From Providencia sp. PROV188 (GTDB taxonomy: Bacteria > Pseudomonadota > Gammaproteobacteria > Enterobacterales > Enterobacteriaceae), in NCBI RefSeq assembly GCF_027595165.1, contig NZ_CP097291.1, positions 1,488,001 through 1,552,000 of the forward strand: DNA of 64,000 nucleotides, in the 5' to 3' direction. How positions within the stretch are numbered: the first letter of the stretch is position 1; every line of letters begins with the position of its first letter. Position numbers and translations under genes: made by a program. This document shows, piece by piece, positions 9,939 to 19,116 of this stretch. The notes under the pieces were generated by a model that was not told the DNA's origin, made no database searches, and saw only the letters and a program-made list of their open reading frames with translations.

Positions 9939-10238
9939 TTGCTCCCTCAAATTAGTCTCAATAACTGATGAATAATGTAAGAAATTTAAATTTTCTACTT
10001 AGTAATTTAGCAGCAATGATTCTAGCTGTAACTAAGACAATCCTTGAAGCTTAGCAAGTCATCACGTATTTATTTTATGCCGTTTTGTGCCTTTCAATAG
10101 TGGAGTGCTTTAATGGGAGCAATTGATACGTTATGATCATACCAATTTATAGTCATAACCAATTTATGTTAAGTCAGATTTTTAGCACATTATTTAACGA
10201 AAAGCTGAATACGTGAACGGCAGTTTAAAGGAAATTCA

Positions 10239-11009
10239 ATGGACAATATCACGATTAAAAATGTTGAAGAGATAGAATTAATGCGAGAATCTGGTCGATT
10301 GCTTGCTAGCGTTTTTAAAATGTTGGATGAGTTTATTGTTCCCGGAATATCCACAATGGAAATTAACGACAAAGTCGAAAGCTATATTGTGAATGAACTT
10401 CAAGCACGTCCTGCTAGTAAAGGCCAATATGGTTATCAATATGTTCTAAATACATCAATTAACGAAGTCGTGTGCCATGGTGTGCCAAAAGTCGATGAAA
10501 TCTTAAAGCCAAAAGATATTATTAATGTGGATATTACCCTTGAGAAAAATGGCTTTATTGCTGACTCAAGTAAAATGTACGTGATGCCAGAGGCTTCCCC
10601 ACTTGCCCGAAAATTAGTGAAAGATACCTATAATGCAATGTGGGAAGGGATCAAGCAGGTAAAACCAGGTGCTACGTTAGGTGATATTGGATCAGCTATC
10701 CAACATCATGCGGAATCAAACGGTTATAGCGTTGTTCGTGAATATTGTGGGCATGGTATTGGTCGAAAAATGCATGAGGATCCGCAAGTATTACATTATG
10801 GAACCCGTGGACGCGGTTTGGTTCTAAAAGAAGGTATGACATTCACCATAGAGCCAATGATCAACCAAGGTGGCATGAAAATAAAAACAAAAAAAGATGG
10901 TTGGACGGTCGTGACGCGAGATAAAAAGCTTTCTGCGCAGTCGGAACACACCATCTTGGTCACTAAAGATGGTTATGAAGTACTGACTTTGCGTGACGAA
11001 GAGCGCTAA
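10239..11009 (+). CDS. Type I methionine aminopeptidase (probable second copy)
   Basis: 256 residues with the full pita-bread metallopeptidase active site: His80 (CHGVP), metal ligands Asp98, Asp109, His172 (CGHGIGR), Glu205 (TIEPM) and Glu236 (QSEHT). It removes initiator Met or Met from peptides. The usual enterobacterial map lies next to rpsB; this gene lies alone and is clearly diverged from E. coli Map, so it is probably an additional copy (inference, as the rest of the genome is unseen). An AAAGGA ribosome site precedes the ATG, and a terminator follows. Confidence 0.9.
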   Translation: MDNITIKNVEEIELMRESGRLLASVFKMLDEFIVPGISTMEINDKVESYIVNELQARPASKGQYGYQYVLNTSINEVVCHGVPKVDEILKPKDIINVDITLEKNGFIADSSKMYVMPEASPLARKLVKDTYNAMWEGIKQVKPGATLGDIGSAIQHHAESNGYSVVREYCGHGIGRKMHEDPQVLHYGTRGRGLVLKEGMTFTIEPMINQGGMKIKTKKDGWTVVTRDKKLSAQSEHTILVTKDGYEVLTLRDEER

Positions 11010-11040
11010 TTCGATTTAGTTCTAATACAGTTTTGCAAAT

Positions 11041-11079
11041 CGCCATATTCACCATAAATGGAATATGGCGATTTTTTTC
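11041..11079 (+). terminator. Terminator after the methionine aminopeptidase gene
   Basis: Perfect 10-bp stem CGCCATATTC/GAATATGGCG followed by ATTTTTTT. Confidence 0.9.
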
Positions 11080-11262
11080 ATTAAATTTAATACTTAAATT
11101 CTGAAAATATTCATTTATTGATGTCATTTCAACTTGGGTTATCGTTATTGGGTAACAGATCTGAAGCTTATTACTAAAATACCCACCAAAAAGGTAATTT
11201 ACATAGATATTCCGCATTTGATCGTGTTATATATCGGCAAATAAACTTTTTTGGTGCCACGC

Positions 11263-12069
11263 ATGTTTAACCTCTCTGAGTTAATTAACGATACGCCCAT
11301 TGATTCTATTCTTTTATTTATTGTCACCTTCGTTTTATTAATTATTTCTGCGTATATTGGAAAATATATTTTTAAACGCCGCAGTGCTCATGAAGAGCTA
11401 GCGGATGATGAGGCAAAAATTATTTTAGGCGCGATTTTGTCGTTATTGGGTCTGTTGATTGGCTTTGTATTATCGATTTCCATCAATGGTTATAACAACC
11501 GCCAGCAAACAGAAGAAAACGAAGCAATTGCGATTGGAAATGCTTATCAACGAGCACAATTACTCAGCGGTGATGAACGAGCAGAAGCCTCATTGCTTAT
11601 TCAACAATATCTTGAAGCGCGCATCGAGTTTTTTAAATCGGGAGTGAGTGATGAAAACAGCCAATGGCGGATGACATCTCTGACTAAACAAGGGCAACTC
11701 TGGGAAATCGGTGTGAAACAGGCTCAAGAATCGCCGAACCCTGTGGTCTCTTCAGTTTTATCGGCGTTTGGTGATTTATATGTTTCTCAACAAAAAACTA
11801 TGGCTAGCTGGCGACACCAAATCCCGAATGCTGCTTGGTTCTTACTGATATTTTTCGCTGTCTGCTCGAATGTCTTGATAGGTTATAACATTCGAGGAAC
11901 AAAAGGTAAAAACTGGCTTATTGTTATTCTGCCATCTTTGACAACATTGGCGCTGTTTATGATTGCAGAAATTGATATCCCAGGAGAAGGGGTGATCCAT
12001 GTTACGCCGGATGATTTACTTTTATTGCAGGACTTCTTATTTAAGGATGGTGCTTGGCTGGGAAAGTAA
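11263..12069 (+). CDS. DUF4239 (bestrophin-like) membrane protein
   Basis: About 268 residues with an N-terminal pair of membrane helices (about 12-35 and 55-80), a central soluble helical region and a C-terminal pair (about 190-240). The layout and the AIAIGNAYQRAQLL region fit the DUF4239 family, which is distantly related to bestrophin-type anion channels; function is unknown in enterobacteria. ATG at 11263 or a TTG 12 bases upstream could be the start; neither has a clear ribosome site. A hairpin shared with the convergent PTS genes follows. Confidence 0.7.
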   Translation: MFNLSELINDTPIDSILLFIVTFVLLIISAYIGKYIFKRRSAHEELADDEAKIILGAILSLLGLLIGFVLSISINGYNNRQQTEENEAIAIGNAYQRAQLLSGDERAEASLLIQQYLEARIEFFKSGVSDENSQWRMTSLTKQGQLWEIGVKQAQESPNPVVSSVLSAFGDLYVSQQKTMASWRHQIPNAAWFLLIFFAVCSNVLIGYNIRGTKGKNWLIVILPSLTTLALFMIAEIDIPGEGVIHVTPDDLLLLQDFLFKDGAWLGK

Positions 12070-12092
12070 GTTAGGCAGTGCAGGAATGATGG

Positions 12093-12122
12093 AAAACCCT
12101 CTGAGTATAAACTCAGAGGGTT
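12093..12122. terminator. Bidirectional terminator between convergent genes
   Basis: Perfect 12-bp stem AACCCTCTGAGT/ACTCAGAGGGTT with ATAA loop; on the minus strand it continues into TTTTCC. Confidence 0.75.
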
Positions 12123-12128
12123 GAAGGA

Positions 12129-13385
12129 TTATCGAACGATAATACCTAATAAAATTCCGATAGCGCCGAAGTCAGCGTCACTAAAGGTCGTATTTGCAAT
12201 ACCGATGTCGCCGAGGACTGGCAGTAAGAATACAGGTAAGAAGGTAATTAACAGACCTTGAGCAAAGGCACCAAGGATAGCACCACGGCGTCCACCCGTA
12301 GCGTTACCGAATACCCCAGCCGCCGCACCTACGAAGAAGTGTGGTACAACTCCCGGAATAATTACCGTCATGTTCAGTGCATACAAAACAAACATGCCTA
12401 ATACACCCGCTGCAAAGCTGCTTAAGAAGCCAACTAACACAGCATTCGGTGCGTAAGGGAAGACCACTGGGCAGTCTAATGCAGGTTTTGCATTTGGCAC
12501 TAATTTATCAGAGATCCCTTTAAATGCAGGAACGATCTCGGCAATAACCATACGCACACCTTGCAGAATGATGTAAACACCCGCTGCAAAAGTAATAGAT
12601 TGCATCAACGAGAACATGAACCAGTTTTTACCACCGCTCACTTCACGAACAAAATCACTGCCTGCAAACAAACAAGTAATGATAAAGATGATGAACATAG
12701 TGAACGAAATAGCGACAGGTGTATCACGCAGGAACAGTAAGCTTTTTGGCACATTCATATCTTCAGTAGAATGTTCTTTATTACCAAATTTGCTACCGAT
12801 AAAGCCCGCTAACACATAAGATATCGTGGAGAAGTGACCAATTGCTACATCATCAGAACCGGTGACTTTTTTCATGTACGGGTGTGCAATCGCAGGGAAA
12901 AACACCATACAGAAACCAACAATTAGTGAACCGACAGCAACGAGCATAGTTCCTTCCATACCTGCGGTCGCTAAGATAACCGCAATCATCATGGACATGA
13001 ATAAAGTATGGTGACCTGTCAGGAAGATAAATTTCCATGGGGTCAGGCGAGCAATCAAGATATTGATTAACATCGCAAAGAACATGATCATTGCCATTTC
13101 ACGACCGAAGCTTTTTTGTGCAATAGACACGATTGCTTCGTTGTTCGGCACGACGCCATTGATACCAAATGCGTGTTGAAAAATTGCGGAAAAATCACCT
13201 AAAGAACTGACAACTAACCCTGCACCGGCGCCTAAAATTACAAAACCCATGATGGTTTTGATGGTGCCTTTAATGCATTCAGTAACAGGTTTCTTTTGAG
13301 CAATCAGACCGATAAGTGCGATCAGGCCGACGAGTACCGCCGGTTCAGAAAGCACATCTTGCATCAGAAAACGAAAGAATTCCAT
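12129..13385 (-). CDS. PTS ascorbate-type permease, IIC component
   Basis: 418-residue polytopic membrane protein of the UlaA/SgaT family, the sugar channel of an L-ascorbate-type phosphotransferase system. About ten hydrophobic segments are visible, and FLTGHHTLFMSMM and GNATGGRRGA are typical of this family. It is the last gene of an IIA-IIB-IIC operon on the minus strand, 11 bases after the IIB gene. No ascorbate-6-phosphate lactonase or ulaDEF genes are nearby, so the substrate is open. Confidence 0.9.
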   Translation of the reverse strand: MEFFRFLMQDVLSEPAVLVGLIALIGLIAQKKPVTECIKGTIKTIMGFVILGAGAGLVVSSLGDFSAIFQHAFGINGVVPNNEAIVSIAQKSFGREMAMIMFFAMLINILIARLTPWKFIFLTGHHTLFMSMMIAVILATAGMEGTMLVAVGSLIVGFCMVFFPAIAHPYMKKVTGSDDVAIGHFSTISYVLAGFIGSKFGNKEHSTEDMNVPKSLLFLRDTPVAISFTMFIIFIITCLFAGSDFVREVSGGKNWFMFSLMQSITFAAGVYIILQGVRMVIAEIVPAFKGISDKLVPNAKPALDCPVVFPYAPNAVLVGFLSSFAAGVLGMFVLYALNMTVIIPGVVPHFFVGAAAGVFGNATGGRRGAILGAFAQGLLITFLPVFLLPVLGDIGIANTTFSDADFGAIGILLGIIVR

Positions 13386-13396
13386 GAAGCCTCCGG

Positions 13397-13684
13397 TTAC
13401 ATCGCGCCGAGTTTCTGTAAAGCCACGCTCAGACGTTCTTTCATCGCGACTTTATCAATCATATTTTCCAGAGCAACAATTTCACCGCCAACTTGTTGAG
13501 CAACTAATTGTTCTGCGATATCTGTAGTGCCGACAAAAATATCGCTGACAGTACCTTTGGCTGAACCTAAGTCAACGTGGTCAACATCAGCCGCAACTTG
13601 TAGGTCTTTTAAAATTGTCTTGATGCTCATTTCCATCATTAGACTTGTACCTAAACCATTTCCACAAACAACAGTGATTTTCAT
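13397..13684 (-). CDS. PTS ascorbate-type IIB component
   Basis: 95 residues, UlaB/SgaB type. The phosphorylated Cys is Cys7 in VVCGNGLGTS. It accepts phosphate from the IIA protein and passes it to the sugar in IIC. Middle gene of the PTS operon, spaced 20 bases from the IIA gene. Confidence 0.92.
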   Translation of the reverse strand: MKITVVCGNGLGTSLMMEMSIKTILKDLQVAADVDHVDLGSAKGTVSDIFVGTTDIAEQLVAQQVGGEIVALENMIDKVAMKERLSVALQKLGAM

Positions 13685-13704
13685 AATATTTACCTATGAC
13701 TCAA

Positions 13705-14151
13705 TTATTCATATTTAGCGATGATGTTAAGGATGTCATCTACGTTTTCTGATTGCATGATGCTATCAATATCTTCTTGGTTATCAAAAAGTTCAGCCAG
13801 TTTTGCAATCGCACCGATATGGCTGTTGCTGTCTGTTGCTGCAAGAACAATCAATAACTTAATTGGATCGTTACCTTCTGAACCAAACTCAACCCCTTGT
13901 TTGATGACGGTTAAACCAAGAGATAACTGGTTAACTCCGTCTTCAGGGCGGGCATGTGGCATTGCAATACCTGGGCCTAATACATAGTAAGGGCCGATTT
14001 TTTCGTGGGATTGAATGATGGCATCAATATAACGAGGTTCGATGAACTTATTATTAATTAAGGGATTACAGGCAATTTTTATTGCATCACGCCAGTCATT
14101 GGCGCTGTCAACCACCTGAACCACATTCGGGGTTAGTAACGTAGTTAGCAT
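13705..14151 (-). CDS. PTS IIA component (fructose/mannitol/ascorbate type)
   Basis: 148 residues of the PTS EIIA type 2 fold. The active His66 sits in GIAMPHARPED. First gene of the PTS operon; the start ATG follows CAGGAGCC. Its upstream region carries two LacI-type palindromes and is shared with a divergent LacI-family gene, so repression by that protein is likely. Confidence 0.92.
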   Translation of the reverse strand: MLTTLLTPNVVQVVDSANDWRDAIKIACNPLINNKFIEPRYIDAIIQSHEKIGPYYVLGPGIAMPHARPEDGVNQLSLGLTVIKQGVEFGSEGNDPIKLLIVLAATDSNSHIGAIAKLAELFDNQEDIDSIMQSENVDDILNIIAKYE

Positions 14152-14221
14152 TGGTTTGGCTCCTGGTAAAAAAGAAATTCTATTAGATGTTTTAGTAATG
14201 GAATGAATAGTAGTGATCTAT

Positions 14222-14233
14222 GGTAGCGCTATC
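14222..14233. promoter_or_regulatory. LacI-type operator, distal to the PTS operon start codon by about 70 bases
   Basis: GGTAGCGCTATC, one base off the perfect palindrome GATAGCGCTATC at 14256-14267. The centres of the two sites are 34 bases apart. Confidence 0.7.
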
Positions 14234-14254
14234 TAGCTGAATTATTCATTTTCG

Positions 14255-14268
14255 TGATAGCGCTATCA
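14255..14268. promoter_or_regulatory. LacI-type operator, perfect 14-bp palindrome
   Basis: TGATAGCGCTATCA has the central CG and symmetry typical of LacI/GntR-type operators. It lies between the IIA gene and the divergent repressor gene and could control both. Confidence 0.8.
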
Positions 14269-14387
14269 TTTTGGCTAAATATCGTTAATAAAATCATTTT
14301 TAGTGCATTTGGCAGTTAATTAACAAATCGGAGCTGTGATAAGTTATCGTCGTTGAATAATAAGTTTAGACGAAACAAAGTAATTTC

Positions 14388-15422
14388 ATGCAGAAAACCC
14401 GAAAAAGAAAGAATACAGGCAGAGTCACATTACAAGACGTCGCGAAATATGCGGGAGTCGGTTCAATGACGGTATCGCGTGCTTTGCGTACACCGGAGTT
14501 AGTCTCGGATAAATTGAGGGAGAAAATCAATGAAGCTGTTGAGGAGCTCGGTTACATTCCCAATTCCGCTGCTGGCATTTTAGCGTCAGGTCAAAGCCGA
14601 ACCATTGCAGTATTGATCCCATCATTACGAGACAGTGCAAGCTCAGTTTTTCTGCAAGCTTTACAAGAAGTCTTGAACAAAAATAATTATCAAGTGGTGA
14701 TTGGTAGTCACGATTATCAGCATAAAAAAGAGTCTGAGGTGTTACTCACGCTGTTGCAAAGTAGCCCCGCCGCATTAGTGATTTTTGGTGCAATGAATTC
14801 TGAAAGTGCCTTGGGGACTCTGAATAATTTACCTATCCCCGTAATTAACGTGACGGGGGATCCTGCTCATCGCTTTACACTCAATATAAAAAACAATTTA
14901 GGTGAAGCGGTTAGTTTTCTTACACACTATTTGCTGCAAAAAGGTCACCAGCGCATTGGTTATATTGGTGCACAAATGGACAGCAAAATGCAGGGGCAAC
15001 AACTGAGTGGTTGGAATAACACACTGTTAAAGAATAACTTAAGTGCTGAGCAAAGTATTACGACGCCGTATGTGGCCACCATGGACTTTGGTCGGCAGGC
15101 GATTAGTGAAATGTTGACCCGTCAACCAGAATTAGAAGCCGTGATTTGTAGCCATGAAATGATAGCGTTAGGGGTCATGTTTGAATGTCAGCGGCGCCTA
15201 ATCAAAATTCCGAAGATGTTGGCAGTGGTGTGCGTTGAAGGGTCGGAAAATTGTGATCATATTCATCCATCGCTCACATCAGTGCGCATTGATTACAGTA
15301 AAATGGCGCGAGAGACCGCGAAAAAACTCTTAAAATGGTTAGGGGATACGGAAGAAAGTTTTGCCGATGTTCAGGATGAAATTGTCTTCCCTTATAAATT
15401 TGAGGCAAGACAAAGTGGCTAG
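14388..15422 (+). CDS. LacI-family repressor, divergent from the PTS operon
   Basis: 344 residues. The N-terminal HTH (about 14-60: VTLQDVAKYAGVGSMTVSRAL then YIPNSAAGILASGQS hinge) is followed by a periplasmic-binding-protein-like sensor. It resembles E. coli GntR more than LacI. It faces the ascorbate-type PTS across two identical-core palindromes, so it is the probable PTS repressor. In E. coli the ascorbate PTS is controlled by UlaR of the DeoR type, so a LacI-type regulator points to a different substrate or wiring. Confidence 0.9.
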   Translation: MQKTRKRKNTGRVTLQDVAKYAGVGSMTVSRALRTPELVSDKLREKINEAVEELGYIPNSAAGILASGQSRTIAVLIPSLRDSASSVFLQALQEVLNKNNYQVVIGSHDYQHKKESEVLLTLLQSSPAALVIFGAMNSESALGTLNNLPIPVINVTGDPAHRFTLNIKNNLGEAVSFLTHYLLQKGHQRIGYIGAQMDSKMQGQQLSGWNNTLLKNNLSAEQSITTPYVATMDFGRQAISEMLTRQPELEAVICSHEMIALGVMFECQRRLIKIPKMLAVVCVEGSENCDHIHPSLTSVRIDYSKMARETAKKLLKWLGDTEESFADVQDEIVFPYKFEARQSG

Positions 15423-15644
15423 AAATCAATGTATTTGTTGCACTATATTGTGTATTCGGTCACAGAATCACGTAAAGGTCAAAAGTTATTTTTAATCTCG
15501 AAATAAGAATGCTGTAGAGGTCACTGTTTATTTATTCTTCTGTGCTAATTTCCTCCTTATATCTATCGTGCATGTTCGGATTTTACGCAGAGATAGATGC
15601 TTTGTTTAACTTGAGATAGTTATTACACTGGGGATAAGTACATT

Positions 15645-16538
15645 ATGAAATCAATAAAAACACTCGTGTCTGCCGCAATTTTAGTTTCGTGTGGTGCGAC
15701 AGCGGCAACAACAGGTTCTGAAGTTTTAATGGTACAAAATGGTGGAACGCCGAATAAGGTGTATTCTGCAAATAAACCAACGATCAAAGTTGCTACTTAT
15801 AATATTGGTAAAAATGAGTTGGCGGCGGATGTCGCTAATTTAGATGAATTGAGCAAAGCGATCGCTAAGATTGATGCGGATGTTATTGTCTTAACTGAAA
15901 TTGACAATAAAACTGCACGTAGTAAGAAAGTGAACCAACTAGAGGAAATTGCCAAAGCAAACAAAATGGATTTTGCGTTTGGTAAGGCACTCGATTTTGA
16001 TGGTGGTGAATATGGTGTAGGAATTTTATCAAAATATAAAATTGAGAAATCCCAAGTCGTGAATTTACCATCAGGCGGAGCAGAGCAGCGAGTGGTATTA
16101 TTATCACAAATTACAAAACCTGGTTTTGACTCACCCATTATTATCATGGGAACTCACTTAGACTGGCAGAAAGATCCTACCATCCGCATAGGTCAAGTTC
16201 GCCATATTCTCGATGCGACGATTGGTGATACCGAAACAGGTTTTGATAATATTGCTGCCTCCATCAAAATCCTCGCAGGGGATTTTAACTCAACCGCAAA
16301 AGAGCAACCTATTCAGGAAATCAGCTATTTTTGGGATCCAGTTGAGAAAAAAGGGGTGAATTATCGCACATGGCCTGCTGTTAACCCTGCCATAGATATC
16401 GACCATATCTTTACCTATAAAGGTCAGGTTTGGGATGTGAAAACCATGACAATTCCAACAGACAGTAAAGACTTTCAATGGTCAAAAGTCAGTGACCATT
16501 TGCCGGTTATTGCAGAACTTGAGTTACAAGAACAGTAG
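15645..16538 (+). CDS. Exported endonuclease/exonuclease/phosphatase-family protein
   Basis: 297 residues with an N-terminal export signal (1 to about 21); LVSC at 13-16 also fits a lipobox, so it could be a lipoprotein. The catalytic set of the DNase I/EEP fold is complete: Asn53 (ATYNIG), Glu85 (LTEID), His171 (GTHLD), Asp213 and Asn215 (GDFNS), Asp253-His254 (IDIDHIF) and Asp284-His285 (SDHLPV). An Mg-dependent phosphodiesterase or nuclease outside the cytoplasm is expected. The substrate (DNA, phospholipid, inositol phosphate) cannot be told. It is a single gene followed by a terminator. Confidence 0.88.
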   Translation: MKSIKTLVSAAILVSCGATAATTGSEVLMVQNGGTPNKVYSANKPTIKVATYNIGKNELAADVANLDELSKAIAKIDADVIVLTEIDNKTARSKKVNQLEEIAKANKMDFAFGKALDFDGGEYGVGILSKYKIEKSQVVNLPSGGAEQRVVLLSQITKPGFDSPIIIMGTHLDWQKDPTIRIGQVRHILDATIGDTETGFDNIAASIKILAGDFNSTAKEQPIQEISYFWDPVEKKGVNYRTWPAVNPAIDIDHIFTYKGQVWDVKTMTIPTDSKDFQWSKVSDHLPVIAELELQEQ

Positions 16539-16552
16539 TTATTGGGATAGTG

Positions 16553-16582
16553 GACAGGCCTCTATTTGAGGTCTGTTTTTAT
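16553..16582 (+). terminator. Terminator after the exported EEP-family gene
   Basis: Stem ACAGGCCTC/GAGGTCTGT with TATTT loop, one mismatch, then TTTTATT. Confidence 0.75.
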
Positions 16583-16591
16583 TAGAATCAC

Positions 16592-16879
16592 TTACTTTTG
16601 CAGTAATTTTTGGCGCTGAATATAACGGACTTGAGCTATCCCTAAGTACTCTTCAATAGCGGCGTAAATGCGTGAGCTTAATGCGTGAAAATCCGCTTCA
16701 TTTTCTAAGGCGGGTTTAGTTAATATAATGAATTCATACATAAATTCTTTAATTGTCGAGAATTTATTGGCGACGTTTTCATAGTAAAATTGATAAACAT
16801 AGGACTCTTGAGAATGGCTGAGTTCGGTATTATTTTTGATGTTGTTGGTTGCCAACAACAGTAGTTGAGTATTTGTCAT
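16592..16879 (-). CDS. Hypothetical protein (95 aa)
   Basis: Small soluble, helical protein beginning MTNTQLLLLATNN; AGGGCTC precedes the ATG. No signal peptide, no membrane segment, no motif that I recognise. It has ordinary AT-rich codon use and stands alone, with a long AT-rich upstream gap. Confidence 0.55.
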   Translation of the reverse strand: MTNTQLLLLATNNIKNNTELSHSQESYVYQFYYENVANKFSTIKEFMYEFIILTKPALENEADFHALSSRIYAAIEEYLGIAQVRYIQRQKLLQK

Positions 16880-17401
16880 TGTGAGCCCTGTTTTGTTTTT
16901 TTGACCCGTTTTTGGTTTTTCAACCTGATATCGGTTTTCGATTTTTTAACTTATTTTCGATGCTGGGAATAGTACACAAGTTAATATAAATATTTTATCA
17001 AAATTAGTCGGATAATTTTAGTTTTTGGTTTTTAAATTAAAGGTTAAATAGCATTGTACATTATATCATTATGTTAGCGATTTATTTCACTGAAAGAACA
17101 TTGCAGAATGAAAATCATAATCTAATTTATTTAAATGTTAATAATTTTCTATCATATTAAAATATATGAATATAGTCATTATTTTGGGTTTTGCTGCTAA
17201 GTAGCTTTGCTTTCCCCCTATATTTCACGGGCTTTTTGTGTGTTTTTTGTTCGGTGAGTGAAAGTGTTAAAATAAAGTATCATGTAATTCTTAAAATTGT
17301 TTATCATTGGATTTCCCTATTAATAATATAGGCGATTTCGCTCAATTAAATTATATTAATGTATTTTATTTGATTAAATAAACCTATTTAATTTCTCCCT
17401 A
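16880..17401. other. AT-rich intergenic gap without a visible gene
   Basis: About 520 bases of strongly AT-rich sequence. No frame with a ribosome site and no tRNA-like fold was seen. The right part may hold the promoter of the hypothetical gene at 16592-16879. Confidence 0.5.
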
Positions 17402-17436
17402 ATAAAAAAGGGAATAAGATAAACTTATTCCCTTGA
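17402..17436 (-). terminator. Terminator after rbtK
   Basis: Eleven-bp stem AAGGGAATAAG/CTTATTCCCTT; on the minus strand it is followed by TTTTTTATT. Confidence 0.85.
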
Positions 17437-17457
17437 TAATATGCTGAAATACAATAT

Positions 17458-19080
17458 TTAACCTTTCAATTCTCTAGCACATTGTTGTAAATGCTGGAAA
17501 GAAGTGAACCGAGTTTGATGATGTAATTTAAATTGCTCATTAGGCTGATATGTTAAATCAATATTTGCAAATTGAGCCATTGCTTGTGCAACATTCTCAC
17601 AAACACCTCCTGCGACAGCACCCAAAATAGCAGAGCCCAGTAATACTGGTTCATCCGCTTGAGTTGAAATCACAGGAACACCACAGGTATCCGCTAGAAG
17701 TTGGCGGATCAGAGGGTGCTGACCAGCACCACCACTGATAGCGATGTTTTGGATAACGGCGCCTGATTGCGCCTGAGCATCAATAATTTGTCGCAATCCA
17801 TAGCCAATACTGCAAACGCCAGCGGTATAGAAGGCAAGTAAGTTATCAAAGCTGTTATCCATGGTTAAGCCCGCTATGATGGCTTTCGCGTGGGGATCGG
17901 CGAAGGGGGCTCTATTGCCTAAAAATTCAGGAACAATATGAATACCTTTAGCTAATTCAACTGCTTGAGATGGGGTACCTGATTTTTCTAATACCTTATC
18001 CGCCAGCATAACGGGTAATGGTTTGCCTTGCTCTTTTGCCATCACTTTGGCTTGTGTAGCCATCGGATGTAACGAAAGTAGTTGGTCAATTGCCGCACCG
18101 GCAGCACTTTGTCCCCCTTCGTTGAGCCACATTCCCGGGACCATTGCAGAATAATAAGGTCCCCAAACACCAGGGATAAACACCGGGTCTTGGGTGGTGG
18201 TCATCGTGCAGGAAGACGTACCGAAAACATATGCCATATTTGCAGTAGCATCACCATTCACCCCAACTGTACCAATTCCACCAGCATGAGCATCAATCAT
18301 CCCTGCGGCAACTGGCGTCCCAACCAACAGTCCCATTTGTTCAGCCGCTTGGGCGGTTAAGCCGCTTCCGTTTGGTGTGCCTGGTTCGACAATTTCTTGA
18401 CCAATGCGAGCAAAGTTTTCGTCCGCTAATTCAGCGAGACCAATTTGGCGAAAATAATCAGCATCCCAGCGTTTTTCATGTGCCAAGTAAGTCCACTTAC
18501 AGGTTACTGTGCATGTAGAGCGCGCTAAAGAGCCTGTTGATTTCCACGTTAGGAAGTCTGCTAAATCAAAGAATTGCCACGCATTATCATAAGTTTGGCG
18601 GCGATTTTCTTTTAACCAAAGAATTTTTGGGGTTTCCATTTCAGGAGAAATTTTCCCCCCAACATAATTCAATACTGGATGTTTTAGGCTATTGATGCGC
18701 TCAGCTTGTTCTGTGGCGCGGTGATCCATCCAAACAATAATATTGCGTTCAGGATCCTCACTCGGGCTGACAGAAATAGGTTGCTGGTTTTTATCTAAAA
18801 CAACCAGAGAGCAGGTCGCATCAAAACCAATTCCTGCGACACGTTTCGCATCAATCTTGGCATTTGCCATTGCATGTTTCACACAATAACAAACGGCATT
18901 CCAGATTTCGTTACTTGATTGCTCTACGAAATTGGCTCCATCACGGTAGAGCGTAATATCGTGTTTAGCTGACGCAAGCATGTTGCCATGCAGATCAAAA
19001 ATACCTGCACGGGCACTGCCTGTACCGACATCAATACCAATGACGACGTCGTCATTTTTACTTTGCGTAGGGCTGTTCAT
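17458..19080 (-). CDS. rbtK: FGGY-family D-ribulokinase
   Basis: 540 residues from MNSPTQSKND, with AGAGGA four bases upstream; the in-frame GTG 12 bases earlier overlaps that ribosome site. The N-terminal nucleotide site reads VVIGIDVGTGSARAGIFD; the middle has GMIDAHAGGIGTVG and the C-terminal FGGY part has NIAISGGAGQHPLIRQLLAD. This fits the 5-carbon-ketose kinase subgroup of FGGY. Ribitol dehydrogenase lies directly upstream, so phosphorylation of D-ribulose to D-ribulose-5-phosphate in ribitol catabolism is the natural role (inference). Confidence 0.85.
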   Translation of the reverse strand: MNSPTQSKNDDVVIGIDVGTGSARAGIFDLHGNMLASAKHDITLYRDGANFVEQSSNEIWNAVCYCVKHAMANAKIDAKRVAGIGFDATCSLVVLDKNQQPISVSPSEDPERNIIVWMDHRATEQAERINSLKHPVLNYVGGKISPEMETPKILWLKENRRQTYDNAWQFFDLADFLTWKSTGSLARSTCTVTCKWTYLAHEKRWDADYFRQIGLAELADENFARIGQEIVEPGTPNGSGLTAQAAEQMGLLVGTPVAAGMIDAHAGGIGTVGVNGDATANMAYVFGTSSCTMTTTQDPVFIPGVWGPYYSAMVPGMWLNEGGQSAAGAAIDQLLSLHPMATQAKVMAKEQGKPLPVMLADKVLEKSGTPSQAVELAKGIHIVPEFLGNRAPFADPHAKAIIAGLTMDNSFDNLLAFYTAGVCSIGYGLRQIIDAQAQSGAVIQNIAISGGAGQHPLIRQLLADTCGVPVISTQADEPVLLGSAILGAVAGGVCENVAQAMAQFANIDLTYQPNEQFKLHHQTRFTSFQHLQQCARELKG

Positions 19081-19116
19081 ATGTCCTCTCACAATCTTTA
19101 TGGTTATCGGTAAAAA

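Noticed and set aside
16880..17457. Possible small RNA or phage remnant in the AT-rich gap
   Set aside because: No hairpin-plus-T-run other than the rbtK terminator, no repeat ends and no integrase-like frame was found.
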